64,000 nucleotides of DNA from JAJEEA01 sp965243615 (lineage in GTDB: Bacteria > Acidobacteriota > Vicinamibacteria > Vicinamibacterales > UBA8438). The stretch is from NCBI GenBank assembly GCA_965243615.1, contig CBDEVO010000003.1, positions 4,898,001 through 4,962,000 on the forward strand. The letters run 5' to 3'. This document shows positions 33,643 through 41,604 of this stretch, piece by piece. Numbering within the stretch: position 1 is the stretch's first letter; every line of letters begins with the position of its first letter. Both the position numbers and the translations under genes were made by a program. Below the pieces are notes generated by a model that ran no database searches, was not told where the DNA came from, and saw nothing but the letters and a program-made list of their open reading frames with translations.

Positions 33643-34284
33643 ATGGAGCTGCTGACACGCACGCTGTACCTGCTCTCGACCGGCCTGCTGGTGCCGGTCA
33701 TCGTCCTGCTGCTGATTCTCTTCGGCCGGTCGCTGCTGCTCGTCGGACGCACCTACGGCGCGTGGCTGTCGCGGCTCCGGTTCCGGGCCGCGCTGCGGCC
33801 CCTGCTCGACGGGCTCGACGGCGGCAACGTGGAGGGGGTGCTGCGCGACGCCGACCTCCCTCCCGAACCCCGGTGGACGCCGGCCATCGGACGCCTGCTC
33901 GACCACGGCGGCTCGGCCGCGCAGCGCGAGAAGGTGCTCGCCGACTTCGAGGCGGGCTGCGAGACCGATCTCGCGCCGGCGCGGACCATGGCGCGGCTCG
34001 GCCCGATGCTCGGCCTGATGGGGACCCTCATCCCCATGGGACCGGCCCTCGTCGGCCTCGCCGCCGGCGACATCGTGACGATGGCCGAGAACCTGCAGGT
34101 GGCCTTCTCGACCACCGTCGTGGGGCTCTTCGTCGGCGGCATCGGCTTCGCCGTGCAGCAGGCGAAGCAGCGTTGGCACGCCGAGGCGCTCAACGATCTG
34201 GAGTTCGTGAGCGGCCTCGTCGGCGAGCGGGCCCGCGGGCCCGCGGAAGGAGGACCGGATGGCCGGCAGGAGACGGCGGCGTAG
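33643..34284 (+). CDS. MotA/TolQ/ExbB-type proton channel family protein
   Basis: 213 residues. First helix near 10-30 (LLVPVIVLLLILFGRSLLLV), a cytoplasmic segment, and two C-terminal helices with the family core ARLGPMLGLMGTLIPMGPAL and FSTTVVGLFVGGIGFAV. These proteins use proton motive force to drive a partner. No ExbD/TolR gene is present; the partner is probably the single-helix DUF2149 protein, whose start overlaps this gene by 26 bases, with force delivered to the CobN-like protein or receptor. This gene pair beside CobN is characteristic of hmu-type clusters. Confidence 0.85.
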   Translation: MELLTRTLYLLSTGLLVPVIVLLLILFGRSLLLVGRTYGAWLSRLRFRAALRPLLDGLDGGNVEGVLRDADLPPEPRWTPAIGRLLDHGGSAAQREKVLADFEAGCETDLAPARTMARLGPMLGLMGTLIPMGPALVGLAAGDIVTMAENLQVAFSTTVVGLFVGGIGFAVQQAKQRWHAEALNDLEFVSGLVGERARGPAEGGPDGRQETAA

Positions 34285-34606
34285 AATCGGCGCCTTGCGG
34301 CACGACGACAGCGACCCCCTCGGCGCCATCGCGAACCTGTTCGACGTGGCCATGGTCTTCGCGGTGGCGCTCATGGTCGCGATGGTCAGCCGCTGGCAGT
34401 TGACCGAGTTCCTCACGCAGGAGGACTTCACCATGGTCAAGAACCCGGGCACGGCGGAGATGGAGATCATCACCCAGGAAGCGGGCGAGATCACCCGCTA
34501 CCGGGCCGAGGACGTGGACGACGCCGCGGGCCGCCGCGGACGGCGGGTGGGCATCGCGTACCAGCTCGAGAGCGGCGAGATCATCTACGTGCCGGAAGGG
34601 CCGTGA
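34259..34606 (+). CDS. DUF2149-type ExbD-like partner protein
   Basis: 115 residues; GGAAGGAGG precedes ATG 34259 inside the ExbB-type gene. Basic N-terminus, a single helix (LFDVAMVFAVALMVAMVS) preceded by the DPLGAIANLFD motif, then a periplasmic domain with ITRYRAEDVDD and the ending GIAYQLESGEIIYVPEG. DPLxxxANLFDVxxVFxVAL is the hallmark of DUF2149 proteins encoded with ExbB-like and CobN-like genes. The topology equals that of ExbD/TolR. Last gene of the cluster. Confidence 0.82.
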   Translation: MAGRRRRRRIGALRHDDSDPLGAIANLFDVAMVFAVALMVAMVSRWQLTEFLTQEDFTMVKNPGTAEMEIITQEAGEITRYRAEDVDDAAGRRGRRVGIAYQLESGEIIYVPEGP

Positions 34607-34657
34607 CCAACGACCGGACCCGGCGGGCGCGACGAAGCCGGCCGACGGGGCGGCGGC

Positions 34658-34663
34658 TATAAT
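34658..34663 (+). promoter_or_regulatory. Perfect -10 box (TATAAT) before the SGNH hydrolase gene
   Basis: TATAAT occurs at 34658-34663 in an otherwise GC-rich gap, about 47 bases before the start codon; a clear -35 box was not seen. It gives the downstream gene its own promoter, separate from the CobN/ExbB cluster. Confidence 0.5.
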
Positions 34664-34709
34664 CGGCTGCATCGAACCACAGAACGCCAACGGACCCAGG
34701 AGGTTGCAG

Positions 34710-35426
34710 ATGAAGATGTTGCGATTGAGATCGGTGGCGGCGGCCCTCCTCGTGGCGGGCGTCGCGACGATGGCGGCGGCGCAGGCGCAGCCCATCGACC
34801 CGACCCGCTACGAGGGCGCCATACAGGCCTTCGAGGCGGCGGACCGCGAGAACATGCCCCCGCCGGGCGCGATAGTCGTCACCGGCAGCTCCAGCATCGC
34901 CCGCTGGAACGACGCGATGCCCGCGGCCCTCGCCCCCCTGACGGTCGTCCCCCGCGGGTTCGGCGGCAGCGCCATGGCCGACGTGCTGCACTTCGTCGAC
35001 CGCGTTGTCATCGCGTACCAACCTCGCGCGGTGGTCATCTACGAGGGCGACAACGACACCGGGCGGTTCATGGTGCCTCCGGCCAAGATCGCGGCCGAGC
35101 TCGAGCAGATCATCGCGGCCGTTCACGCCGAGCTGCCCGAGACCCGCGTCTACGTGATGTCGGTCAAGCCGAGCCTGGCCCGCGTCGCGGTCTGGGACAA
35201 GGCGCAGGAAACCAACGCGCTGTACCGGGAGGTCGCGGCGGCCGACGAGCGCGTGCACTACATCGACGTCGTCACCCCGTTCCTGAAGGCGGACGGGACG
35301 GTCATGGACGACATCTTCATCGACGACGGCCTGCACCTGAACGAGAAGGGCAACCGCATCTGGGGGTCGACCATCAAGGCGGCCCTGATGCCCCTCGAGG
35401 CGCCGTTCGAGTCGACCAACGACTGA
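34710..35426 (+). CDS. Secreted SGNH/GDSL-family hydrolase
   Basis: 238 residues from ATG 34710, preceded by AGGAGG; an in-frame TTG at 34704 is less likely. Signal peptide (AAALLVAGVATMAAAQAQ). SGNH blocks are present: block I VVTGSSSIARW (nucleophile Ser in GSSS), block II GFGGSAMADV, block III YEGDNDTGR, block V DGLHLNEKG with the Asp-x-x-His dyad. These enzymes deacetylate or de-esterify sugars or lipids outside the cell. A hairpin follows before the convergent VWA gene. Confidence 0.82.
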   Translation: MKMLRLRSVAAALLVAGVATMAAAQAQPIDPTRYEGAIQAFEAADRENMPPPGAIVVTGSSSIARWNDAMPAALAPLTVVPRGFGGSAMADVLHFVDRVVIAYQPRAVVIYEGDNDTGRFMVPPAKIAAELEQIIAAVHAELPETRVYVMSVKPSLARVAVWDKAQETNALYREVAAADERVHYIDVVTPFLKADGTVMDDIFIDDGLHLNEKGNRIWGSTIKAALMPLEAPFESTND

Positions 35427-35441
35427 GCGAGAGCCGGGCCG

Positions 35442-35466
35442 GGGCGTCCGTGTCGGCCGGACGCTC
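35442..35466. terminator. Hairpin between convergent genes
   Basis: GCGTCCG (35444-35450) pairs with CGGACGC (35458-35464) across a 7-base loop, extended by flanking G/C pairs. It lies between the stops of the SGNH hydrolase and the VWA gene and can serve both strands. Confidence 0.5.
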
Positions 35467-35525
35467 CGAGCCCCCGCCGCTTCGTCGCATCGGCCGCCGG
35501 TCTCCGACGCATCCGGCGCGCCGGG

Positions 35526-36692
35526 TCAGGGACTCGTGCCCCACAACAGCTCGGCCAGGAACCCGGCCGGGATCCCCACCACGAACAGGGCCATGCTGAT
35601 CAGCAGGAACCGCCCGTAGATGGGCACCCTGACGGCGCGGTGGGCGAGCTCGACGGGGACCGTCTCGGCGTTGTCGATCGCCTCGTAGGCGCGGGCGAGG
35701 CCGTCGGCGTCGGCCACGTCGAAGTAGTCGCCGCCGAAGGCCCGGATCATGTCGATGAGCCCCTGGGTGTTGTTGGCCGGCTGGCGCGCGGCGCCCCGGC
35801 CGGCGCGGGCGGGCCGGGCGTCGGCGGCGTTGATGAAGATCATGTAGGGGACGATGTTCCGCTGCGCGAGCTGCACGAACTCGGCCTCGGGAATCTCGTC
35901 TACGTCGGCGTCGGTGACGATGAGCACGGCCCGGTGCGGCGTGGCGCCGCGACCCAGGAGGGCGACGTCGCGGTCGAAGTGGCGCACCACCGACTGCAGG
36001 GCGCGCACGATGTTGGTGTTGCCCTCGCGCTCGACGATGCGCACCTTGTCCGGCGGCACGTAGTACTGGTCGATGGGCGTCCCCGACTGGGCGGCGAGGA
36101 TGCGCACGATGGCGTAGGGCGCGTCCATGACCTGGAAGAAGTACAGCTCGTCGTCGATGACGAAGTCGTCGACCATGTACGGGAACGACGAGAAGAGCCA
36201 CAGGGCCACGCGGTCGTTCTTGGCGCGGCGCATGTCGAGGAACTCCAGGTGGGCCTCGCGCGCGACCTCGGCCCGCGACCTGCCCGTCCCCGGCAGCTCC
36301 CACGACATCGAGAGCGAAGTATCGACGAGGTCGATGCGGATGCGCGACTCCATCTCGCCCGCGACCTCCTCGGTCGAGGCGAGATAGGGGTCGGCCATCG
36401 CGACGAGCATGATCGCGAGGGCGAGGCCCAGCAGCACCTTGGGCAGGTGGTAGAGGGTGCGGCCGAGCAGCCCGCGCCGGAAGCGCGGCTCGATGTGGTG
36501 TCCGGAGTGCTGCCGGTGGTGGATGCGGGCGAGCCCCCACAGGCGCGCCAGGGTCGCGAGGCCGATCAGGAAGACGACGACCGACAGCGACCAGGTGAGG
36601 CCGATGTCGGTGAACCGGACCTGGGCGAGGTCGGTCCCCAGCAGCTCCTGCGCGCGGATACGGAGAATGCCCGAGAGCGAGGTCCAGTCCAT
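35526..36692 (-). CDS. Membrane-anchored VWA-domain protein (BatA/MxaC-like)
   Basis: 388 residues. Two N-terminal helices (LSVVVFLIGLATLARLWGLA; VLLGLALAIMLVAMADPYLA), a VWA domain from about 118 with a full MIDAS start DTSLSMSWE and VLIVTDADVDEIPEAEFVQL, and a C-terminal helix (FLLISMALFVVGIPAGFLA). This helix-helix-VWA-helix plan is that of BatA-type proteins, which here stand alone without the MoxR ATPase, DUF58 and BatB genes usually present. Role unassigned; envelope-located metal-dependent adhesion is inferred. Confidence 0.78.
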   Translation of the reverse strand: MDWTSLSGILRIRAQELLGTDLAQVRFTDIGLTWSLSVVVFLIGLATLARLWGLARIHHRQHSGHHIEPRFRRGLLGRTLYHLPKVLLGLALAIMLVAMADPYLASTEEVAGEMESRIRIDLVDTSLSMSWELPGTGRSRAEVAREAHLEFLDMRRAKNDRVALWLFSSFPYMVDDFVIDDELYFFQVMDAPYAIVRILAAQSGTPIDQYYVPPDKVRIVEREGNTNIVRALQSVVRHFDRDVALLGRGATPHRAVLIVTDADVDEIPEAEFVQLAQRNIVPYMIFINAADARPARAGRGAARQPANNTQGLIDMIRAFGGDYFDVADADGLARAYEAIDNAETVPVELAHRAVRVPIYGRFLLISMALFVVGIPAGFLAELLWGTSP

Positions 36693-36777
36693 GACTTACC
36701 GGACCGCCCGGCCGCCGGCGTGCCGCCGACCAGGCAGTCCGTCCTTGCTCTCGGCGTCTCGTGCCCCGGCCAACGCG

Positions 36778-37773
36778 CTAGCGGGGGGTCCCCTCGACCG
36801 GCTGCGTGTCGAGCTCGCGGGCCCCGGCCATGATGCCGTGCATGCCGATGTTGCCCTCGTGACAGGCGTACTCGAACAGGGGCTCGTCGGTCCGGCGGAA
36901 CGGGATGGCCGCGGTCCACGGACGCGTGAAGTGGTTCTCGTCGGTGAAGGTGAACTCGTACATCAACGTGTCGGGATCGATCCGCGTGAACCGCTCGATG
37001 AGATGCGTGTCCCGGCTCGACCCGCGAGCGGCGGTCTGTCCCCGGAAGTTGGTGGTCTCGACGACCAGGGTGCCGCCCTCCCAGTGTCCGCGCGAGTCGC
37101 CGACCCACTGGCGGAGCTCGCCGTGGGGGCCTCCGTCGAGGGGGATGATGCGCGCGTTGTGCACCATCTCGTTGAGGAGCACGACGTGGTCGGGGGTCTG
37201 CACGATCAGCACGTTGTTGTTGTACGCGGCCGAGGTCATCGGCGGTCCCGAGTTGAAGCCGAGGAGGCAGCGGTCCGCGAGGCTGCGGTCGGTGTAGTGG
37301 TCGGCGAAGCCGTTGCGCAGGTTCAGCCGGGTGATGGCGCGGGCCTGCCGGCTCTCCTCGCGCCAGGGCAGCCGGCCGTCCGGCGGGTCGACGATGAGCG
37401 AGGTCCGCTTGTCGGCGGTCAGCTCGACCCCGCGCTCGTACCAGAACTCGTTGTAGGACAGCACCCCGCCCTCGGCGCGCGACTGGTAGCCGGCGTTCGG
37501 TGCGCCGGCCTCGGGGTCGAACAGGTCGCGGTTCTGCCGGGTGCGCTCGGAGGCCTCGAAGGCGGCGGCCTCCTCGGCACCCAGGGTCGCCCTGCCGGCC
37601 AGGGCCGCCGGCCGCTCGAGCGGCGTGATGGTGCGGAAGGTGAAGACCCCGGAGATGTCCGGATCGCCGTGCGGCGTCCGCTGTACCGATTCGGTTTGCG
37701 CCGCGACCGGCGCGGCGATGAGCGCCACCATCAAGCCGGCGATGCCGACCGTCACGCGACTGCGACTGAGCAT
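36778..37773 (-). CDS. Secreted protein of the GDTLVVETTNF paralogue family (copy 1)
   Basis: 331 residues from ATG 37773 (MLSRSRVTVGIAGLMVALIA), chosen over ATG 37824 because the signal peptide starts here. Motifs in order: RTPHGDPDISGVF, RTSLIVDPPDGRLPW, LLGFNSGPPMTSAAYNNN, ILLNEMVHNARII-like strand, SRGHWEGGTLVVETTNFRGQ, HLIERFTRIDPDTLMYEFTF and FEYACHEGN. Two more proteins of this type are encoded at 40332 and 41605. The family is abundant in acidobacteria; I know no function. Probably an extracellular or periplasmic beta-rich protein. Confidence 0.75.
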   Translation of the reverse strand: MLSRSRVTVGIAGLMVALIAAPVAAQTESVQRTPHGDPDISGVFTFRTITPLERPAALAGRATLGAEEAAAFEASERTRQNRDLFDPEAGAPNAGYQSRAEGGVLSYNEFWYERGVELTADKRTSLIVDPPDGRLPWREESRQARAITRLNLRNGFADHYTDRSLADRCLLGFNSGPPMTSAAYNNNVLIVQTPDHVVLLNEMVHNARIIPLDGGPHGELRQWVGDSRGHWEGGTLVVETTNFRGQTAARGSSRDTHLIERFTRIDPDTLMYEFTFTDENHFTRPWTAAIPFRRTDEPLFEYACHEGNIGMHGIMAGARELDTQPVEGTPR

Positions 37774-38200
37774 GTCCGTCCCCCGTCTGCTGAACGCGTC
37801 CCCGCACCCTCGCGCCGGGACCACGGAGCCTGATTGCCCCGTGCGATCCGTGTATCCTACCTTGCGGAGGCCCGCGATTCAACGATGAGACGCGGAAACG
37901 CACGCGCGGGATTCACCGCATCGCCAGGAACAAGGTCGGTCGGCCCGAGGACGCCGGAGACGCGCGTGCGGGATTCCTCCCCCCGATGCCACGAGAGGAA
38001 CTTTTTCGGCCTGACGGCCTCCAATCAGGGGGAGGTCTTGTCGGAGAATCCGCGCTCCACGATGGTCGGCCGGTACCGGATCGTCCACGAGACGCGGCGT
38101 CCCGCAACGGCCCGGATGACACGGCCCCGGCGCGTGGCCGCCTTGCGGCGCCCGTCGGGCTGACAGCTCAGATCGAGCAGACTCCAGCACGGGAGGCAGG
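37774..38200. promoter_or_regulatory. Divergent promoter region between the secreted protein and the sigma factor
   Basis: 427 bases with no plausible gene. On the minus strand TTGAAT (37882-37877) and TAGGAT (37859-37854) are spaced by 17 bases, a good housekeeping promoter for the 36778-37773 gene, with a leader of about 75 bases. An imperfect repeat of ACGC(A/G)CG-GCGGGATTC occurs near 37900 and 37962. The sigma-factor promoter should lie near the right end, but I could not identify an ECF-type box. Confidence 0.5.
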
Positions 38201-38794
38201 GTGAAACCGGTTCGAGCCATCGACTGGGCGGAGACGACGACCTCCGAGAGCGAGCTGGCGGAGCGGTGCGCGGCCGGCGACGCCCGGGCCTGCCACGAGC
38301 TGGTGCAGGGCCACCAGCGGATGGTGTACCACCTGGCGCTGCACCTGCTCGGCAACCCCGAGGACGCCCGCGACCTGTCGCAGGACGTGTTCCTCACGGT
38401 GTTCCGCTCGATACACCGGTTCCGCGGCGACTCCGCCCTGCAGACCTGGATCTACCGCATCGTGGTCAACCAGGCCCGCAACCAGCAGCGCTGGTGGCGG
38501 CGCCGCAAGCGGGCCGACCAGGTGTCGCTGGAGACGGTGTTCGTGGATCCGCCGGCGCCGGCGGCGACGACGTCGCCCGAGCGCGCCCTCGACCGGAAGG
38601 AGCTGCGCCGGCGGCTGTGGGGCGCCCTCGAGCGCCTGCCGTTCGAGCAGCGATCGGCGGTCGTGCTCCGCGAGCTGCACGGCATGCGGTACGCGGAGAT
38701 CGCCTTCTCGCTCGGCGTCTCGACCGCCGCGGTGAAGTCACGACTGGCGCGCGCGCGCCAGACCCTGCGCGCAGAACTGAGGCACGTCCGATGA
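38201..38794 (+). CDS. ECF RNA polymerase sigma factor
   Basis: 197 residues from GTG 38201 with GGGAGG upstream. Region 2 (about 45-105: NPEDARDLSQDVFLTVFRSI, then FRGDSALQTWIYRIVVNQAR) and region 4 (about 145-195: LPFEQRSAVVLRELHGMRYA, VSTAAVKSRLARARQTL) are complete and joined by a short Pro/Ala linker. There is no C-terminal extra domain. The TGA overlaps the ATG of the anti-sigma gene (ATGA), so the two are made together and the factor is presumably held inactive until a signal reaches the membrane protein. Confidence 0.9.
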   Translation: MKPVRAIDWAETTTSESELAERCAAGDARACHELVQGHQRMVYHLALHLLGNPEDARDLSQDVFLTVFRSIHRFRGDSALQTWIYRIVVNQARNQQRWWRRRKRADQVSLETVFVDPPAPAATTSPERALDRKELRRRLWGALERLPFEQRSAVVLRELHGMRYAEIAFSLGVSTAAVKSRLARARQTLRAELRHVR

Positions 38795-39702
38795 CTGGCA
38801 CGAGATCGCTGCGTTGCCGCACCGCGCGTCAATGGCTGACCGCGTCCCACGACGGCGAGCTCCCGGTGGCGCGGCAGGTGGCCCTGGACGCGCATCTGGA
38901 CGACTGCGCCGAGTGCCGCCGCGTCCGGCAGGACCTGACCGCCATCAGCGGCGCCCTGCGCGAGTACGCCACCGAGCACCGTCCCGACGAATTGGAGTGC
39001 ACCGGGCTGGCGTCGAGCGTGCTCGAATCCCTGCCCGCCGGGACCTGCCGGCCGCTCCCCCGCCGGTTCCGCGAGGCCGTCGCGGACGGACAGCGCCTGT
39101 GCGTGGTGGGAGGCGCGATCGCTTCGATGATCGTGGCGGGCCTGTTCGTGGCCACGGCCCTGAGCTTCTCGCCCCCGGTACATCCGCATTCCCTGTCCGG
39201 ATTCCTGCAGGGGGCGAACCGCCTCGGGTCGAACACCAACCCGCTGCGCGGGTTCGAGACCGGCGTCAGTCTGCCGCACGTGTCGGCGGACACCCAGGCC
39301 GCGGCCATGCTGATTCGGCCGCTTCCGCCCCTCGTGCTGGAGAACCTCGCGCTGGCCGCGGTGGTGACCCGCGAGGGCGAGCTCGCGTCGGTCGAGGTGC
39401 TCGGCCAGGCGTCGACCGGCGCCGCTCGGGGCGCCGGGGGCAGGAACGCCGCGGGCGCGGCGGAGGGCCGCGATGCCGCCGGCGGCGGCGCACCGGACGC
39501 GGAGCTTCGGCGGGCGCTGTCGCGCCTCGCGTCGGATGTGCGCTTCGTGCCGGCCCGCGCCGGGGGCGCCCCGGTGGCCGTCAACGTCGTCTGGCTCCTC
39601 GAGCGCACGACGGTGCTTCCCGGCGCCCCCCGGACGCAGAGCCAGTCGAACGCTCCCGACGCCGGGCATCCGACCGGCCTGCCGGCCAGTCATCGCGCGT
39701 GA
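38791..39702 (+). CDS. Anti-sigma factor with zinc-binding N-terminus
   Basis: 303 residues. The N-terminus has the ZAS-type motif His-x3-Cys-x2-Cys (AHLDDCAECRR) with an upstream Asp/Glu helix (WLTASHDGELPVARQVALD). One transmembrane helix follows at about 108-130 (LCVVGGAIASMIVAGLFVAT). The outside part carries LVLENLALAAVVTREGELAS and a C-terminal SDVRFVPARAGGAPVAVNVV resembling TonB C-terminal/energy-transducing style beta elements, separated by a Gly/Ala-rich linker. It should bind the sigma factor encoded just before it. A strong hairpin overlaps the stop codon. Confidence 0.8.
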   Translation: MTGTRSLRCRTARQWLTASHDGELPVARQVALDAHLDDCAECRRVRQDLTAISGALREYATEHRPDELECTGLASSVLESLPAGTCRPLPRRFREAVADGQRLCVVGGAIASMIVAGLFVATALSFSPPVHPHSLSGFLQGANRLGSNTNPLRGFETGVSLPHVSADTQAAAMLIRPLPPLVLENLALAAVVTREGELASVEVLGQASTGAARGAGGRNAAGAAEGRDAAGGGAPDAELRRALSRLASDVRFVPARAGGAPVAVNVVWLLERTTVLPGAPRTQSQSNAPDAGHPTGLPASHRA

Positions 39703-39732
39703 GGTCGGGCGCCGCCCCGCGGCGCCGACCTC
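39701..39732 (+). terminator. Terminator hairpin at the end of the sigma/anti-sigma operon
   Basis: GAGGTCGG then CGCCG (39701-39714, one bulged G) pairs with CGGCG then CCGACCTC (39720-39732). The left arm begins inside the TGA stop codon of the anti-sigma gene. No T-tract. Confidence 0.6.
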
Positions 39733-39839
39733 AACGCGTCCTCCAGGCAGACCCGCCGGAACCGGCCGGACGCGGGGTTGCGCCCGCGGAGTCCCACAAC
39801 AGCGCAACTCCCAACGCGCCCACGGGTCGCGCGGGGGCG

Positions 39840-40298
39840 TCAGCGCCGCCGCTCGGTCGGGTCGCGGCCGTCGAGGGGCGCGCCGGTGCCGGACGAGCCC
39901 ATGAAGAACTTGCTGCCGTCCTCGAACGTCACGTCGCGGCCGTTGGCGCGGGCGCTGCGGTCCTTGCTCTGGTAACCGTCGACGACGATCATCGTGCCGG
40001 GGAGAATCGAGTTCCGGGTCAGCCCGCGCCGCAGCAGGGTGTTGGGCGTGCCGCCCTCGACCATCCAGACCTGCTTGCCGCCGTCGTCGGTCGTCACCTC
40101 CATGTGAATCCACGTGTGAGGGTTCACCCACTCCACGCGGACCACCGGCCCCCGCAGCACGACGGGGCGGTTGGGGTCGAACTCGGCGCCGAAGGCATGA
40201 TGGGCCTGCGCCGGAGTGCCGCCGGTCACCGCCAGCGCCCCCAGCACGAGAGCCGTGGCGGCACCGATTCCGAGCCAAACACCGGTCTGCTTGCGCAT
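39840..40298 (-). CDS. DUF6152-type secreted protein
   Basis: 152 residues; CAGGAGAA eight bases before ATG 40298. Signal peptide (ATALVLGALAVTGGTPAQA) immediately followed by HHAFGAEFDPNRPVVLRG, then the OB-like core VVRVEWVNPHTWIHMEV, GTPNTLLRRGLTRNSILPG, and DGYQSKDRSARANGRDVTFEDG. HHAF-x-A-F and WxNPH are the family signature. Function unknown. Encoded 33 bases downstream of the start of a same-strand operon with two GDTLVVETTNF paralogues, a very common pairing in acidobacteria. Confidence 0.8.
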   Translation of the reverse strand: MRKQTGVWLGIGAATALVLGALAVTGGTPAQAHHAFGAEFDPNRPVVLRGPVVRVEWVNPHTWIHMEVTTDDGGKQVWMVEGGTPNTLLRRGLTRNSILPGTMIVVDGYQSKDRSARANGRDVTFEDGSKFFMGSSGTGAPLDGRDPTERRR

Positions 40299-40331
40299 CG
40301 TCGTTCTCCTGACTGTCGAAATCCGGATTCT

Positions 40332-41435
40332 CTACCGGGTGGGGTTGGCGACGCCCTCGGGATCCTCGCCGCGGAACTCCGCCTCAAGCAGGCGGGCGCC
40401 CTTCATGATGCCCTCCAGCGCGTAGTTGGCCTCGTGGCAGGCGTACTCGAAGACCCTGTTGTCGCTCCGCGGCCACGCGTACTCGCCGGTGAACGGCGCC
40501 GTCCACACCGTCGGGTCCTCGACGGTGAAGGTATAGACGAGGGTGTCGGCGTCCTCCAGGCGGAAGCGCTCGGTCACCTTCATGTTGCCGGTCCCCTGGC
40601 GGAACGCGGGCCGGTCGACGAAGTTCGTGGTCTCGACGACGAGGGTGTCGCCCTCCCACCAGCCGATCGAGTCGCCCAGCCACTTCTTGATCTCGGGCGG
40701 ATCGTGCTCGGCGTTCATGCGGACGATGCGGGCGTCGTGGACCATCTCGATCAGGATGACGATGGTGTCCTCGCCCTGCACGATCCGCTTGTGGTTGTTG
40801 TAGAGGGCGGGCAGCATCGGCGGCCCCGACGTCGAGCCGAAGCTTAGGATGCACCGCTCGGCATAGGGCCGCTGCTCCATGTTGTCGTAGGGGCCGGGGG
40901 CGTCGAGCCCCGCCTCGAGCCAGTACGCGGTCCCGTCGTTCTGCGCCCGCCGCGGCGGACCGGCCTCGAAGGCCGCACGCAACGCCGCCTGCCGCTCGTC
41001 GGTCACCGGCGGGAAGCGGCCGTTGGGCGGGTCGACGAGAATCGACGTCCGCCACTCGCCGTCGATCCGGAACGCGCCGGTGCCGCGGTCGATCCAGAAC
41101 GAGTTGTAGCCGCCGACGTTGCCGGCGGCGCCCCGCGACCCGTCACCGCCCTCGGGCGGCGCCCCGCGGTTGGGGTCGCTGGGGGCGTTGCGCTCGGCCA
41201 TCCGTTGCGCTTCCGCGGCGGCGACGGCCGCCGCCTCCTCGTCGGTCAGCGACATCGTCTCGCCGAGCTCGACGGGCCGCTGCATGGGCGTCAGCGTCGA
41301 CACGTCGTAGGTGCCCGACAGGTCCGGACGACCGCCCGGGGTGCGGGGAATGTCTCCGCTCTGCGCCGCCACCGGCAGCGACGCCAGTCCGACCGCCGCG
41401 AGCACGCCGAGACCGACTGCGATTCGACCACCCAT
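40332..41435 (-). CDS. Secreted protein of the GDTLVVETTNF paralogue family (copy 2)
   Basis: 367 residues; GGGGAGGTTGAG directly precedes ATG 41435. Signal peptide (GVLAAVGLASLPVAAQS), then RTPGGRPDLSGTYDVSTLTP, RTSILVDPPNGRFPP, CILSFGSTSGPPMLPALYNN, ILIEMVHDARIVRMNAEHDP, SIGWWEGDTLVVETTNFVDR and FEYACHEANYALEGIMKGA. It aligns end to end with the 36778 protein (copy 1), including the FEYACHE motif, and more distantly with the 41605 protein. Function unknown. First gene of a pair with DUF6152. Confidence 0.78.
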   Translation of the reverse strand: MGGRIAVGLGVLAAVGLASLPVAAQSGDIPRTPGGRPDLSGTYDVSTLTPMQRPVELGETMSLTDEEAAAVAAAEAQRMAERNAPSDPNRGAPPEGGDGSRGAAGNVGGYNSFWIDRGTGAFRIDGEWRTSILVDPPNGRFPPVTDERQAALRAAFEAGPPRRAQNDGTAYWLEAGLDAPGPYDNMEQRPYAERCILSFGSTSGPPMLPALYNNHKRIVQGEDTIVILIEMVHDARIVRMNAEHDPPEIKKWLGDSIGWWEGDTLVVETTNFVDRPAFRQGTGNMKVTERFRLEDADTLVYTFTVEDPTVWTAPFTGEYAWPRSDNRVFEYACHEANYALEGIMKGARLLEAEFRGEDPEGVANPTR

Positions 41436-41450
41436 CTCAACCTCCCCAAG

Positions 41451-41525
41451 ATCGTCGCCGCGGGAATCCGCGACCGCGAAACCCTCCGCGCGACCGCAAG
41501 GTCGCGCTACGGCCTCCGTCTCGCG
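41451..41525. repeat. Intergenic hairpin repeat family, copy R1
   Basis: Shares ATCGTCGCCGC(A/G)GGA at its left end and CGACCGCAAGGTCGCGCTAC at its right with copies R2 (42592) and R3 (52131). CGCGAC/GTCGCG tracts allow pairing. Lies between two minus-strand genes; a second degenerate part (GACGCAGACCC) lies near 41562. Confidence 0.55.
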
Positions 41526-41604
41526 TCCGAGCGCCCCCCGGCGCCGTACGCGCCGCTCATGCGACGCAGACCCGTCGGGACACCTGCGCCGCAGCGGTCT
41601 CGCA

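Noticed and set aside
35526..36692. Reading the VWA gene as part of a Bat/MoxR operon
   Set aside because: No MoxR ATPase, DUF58 or BatB gene adjoins it on either side.
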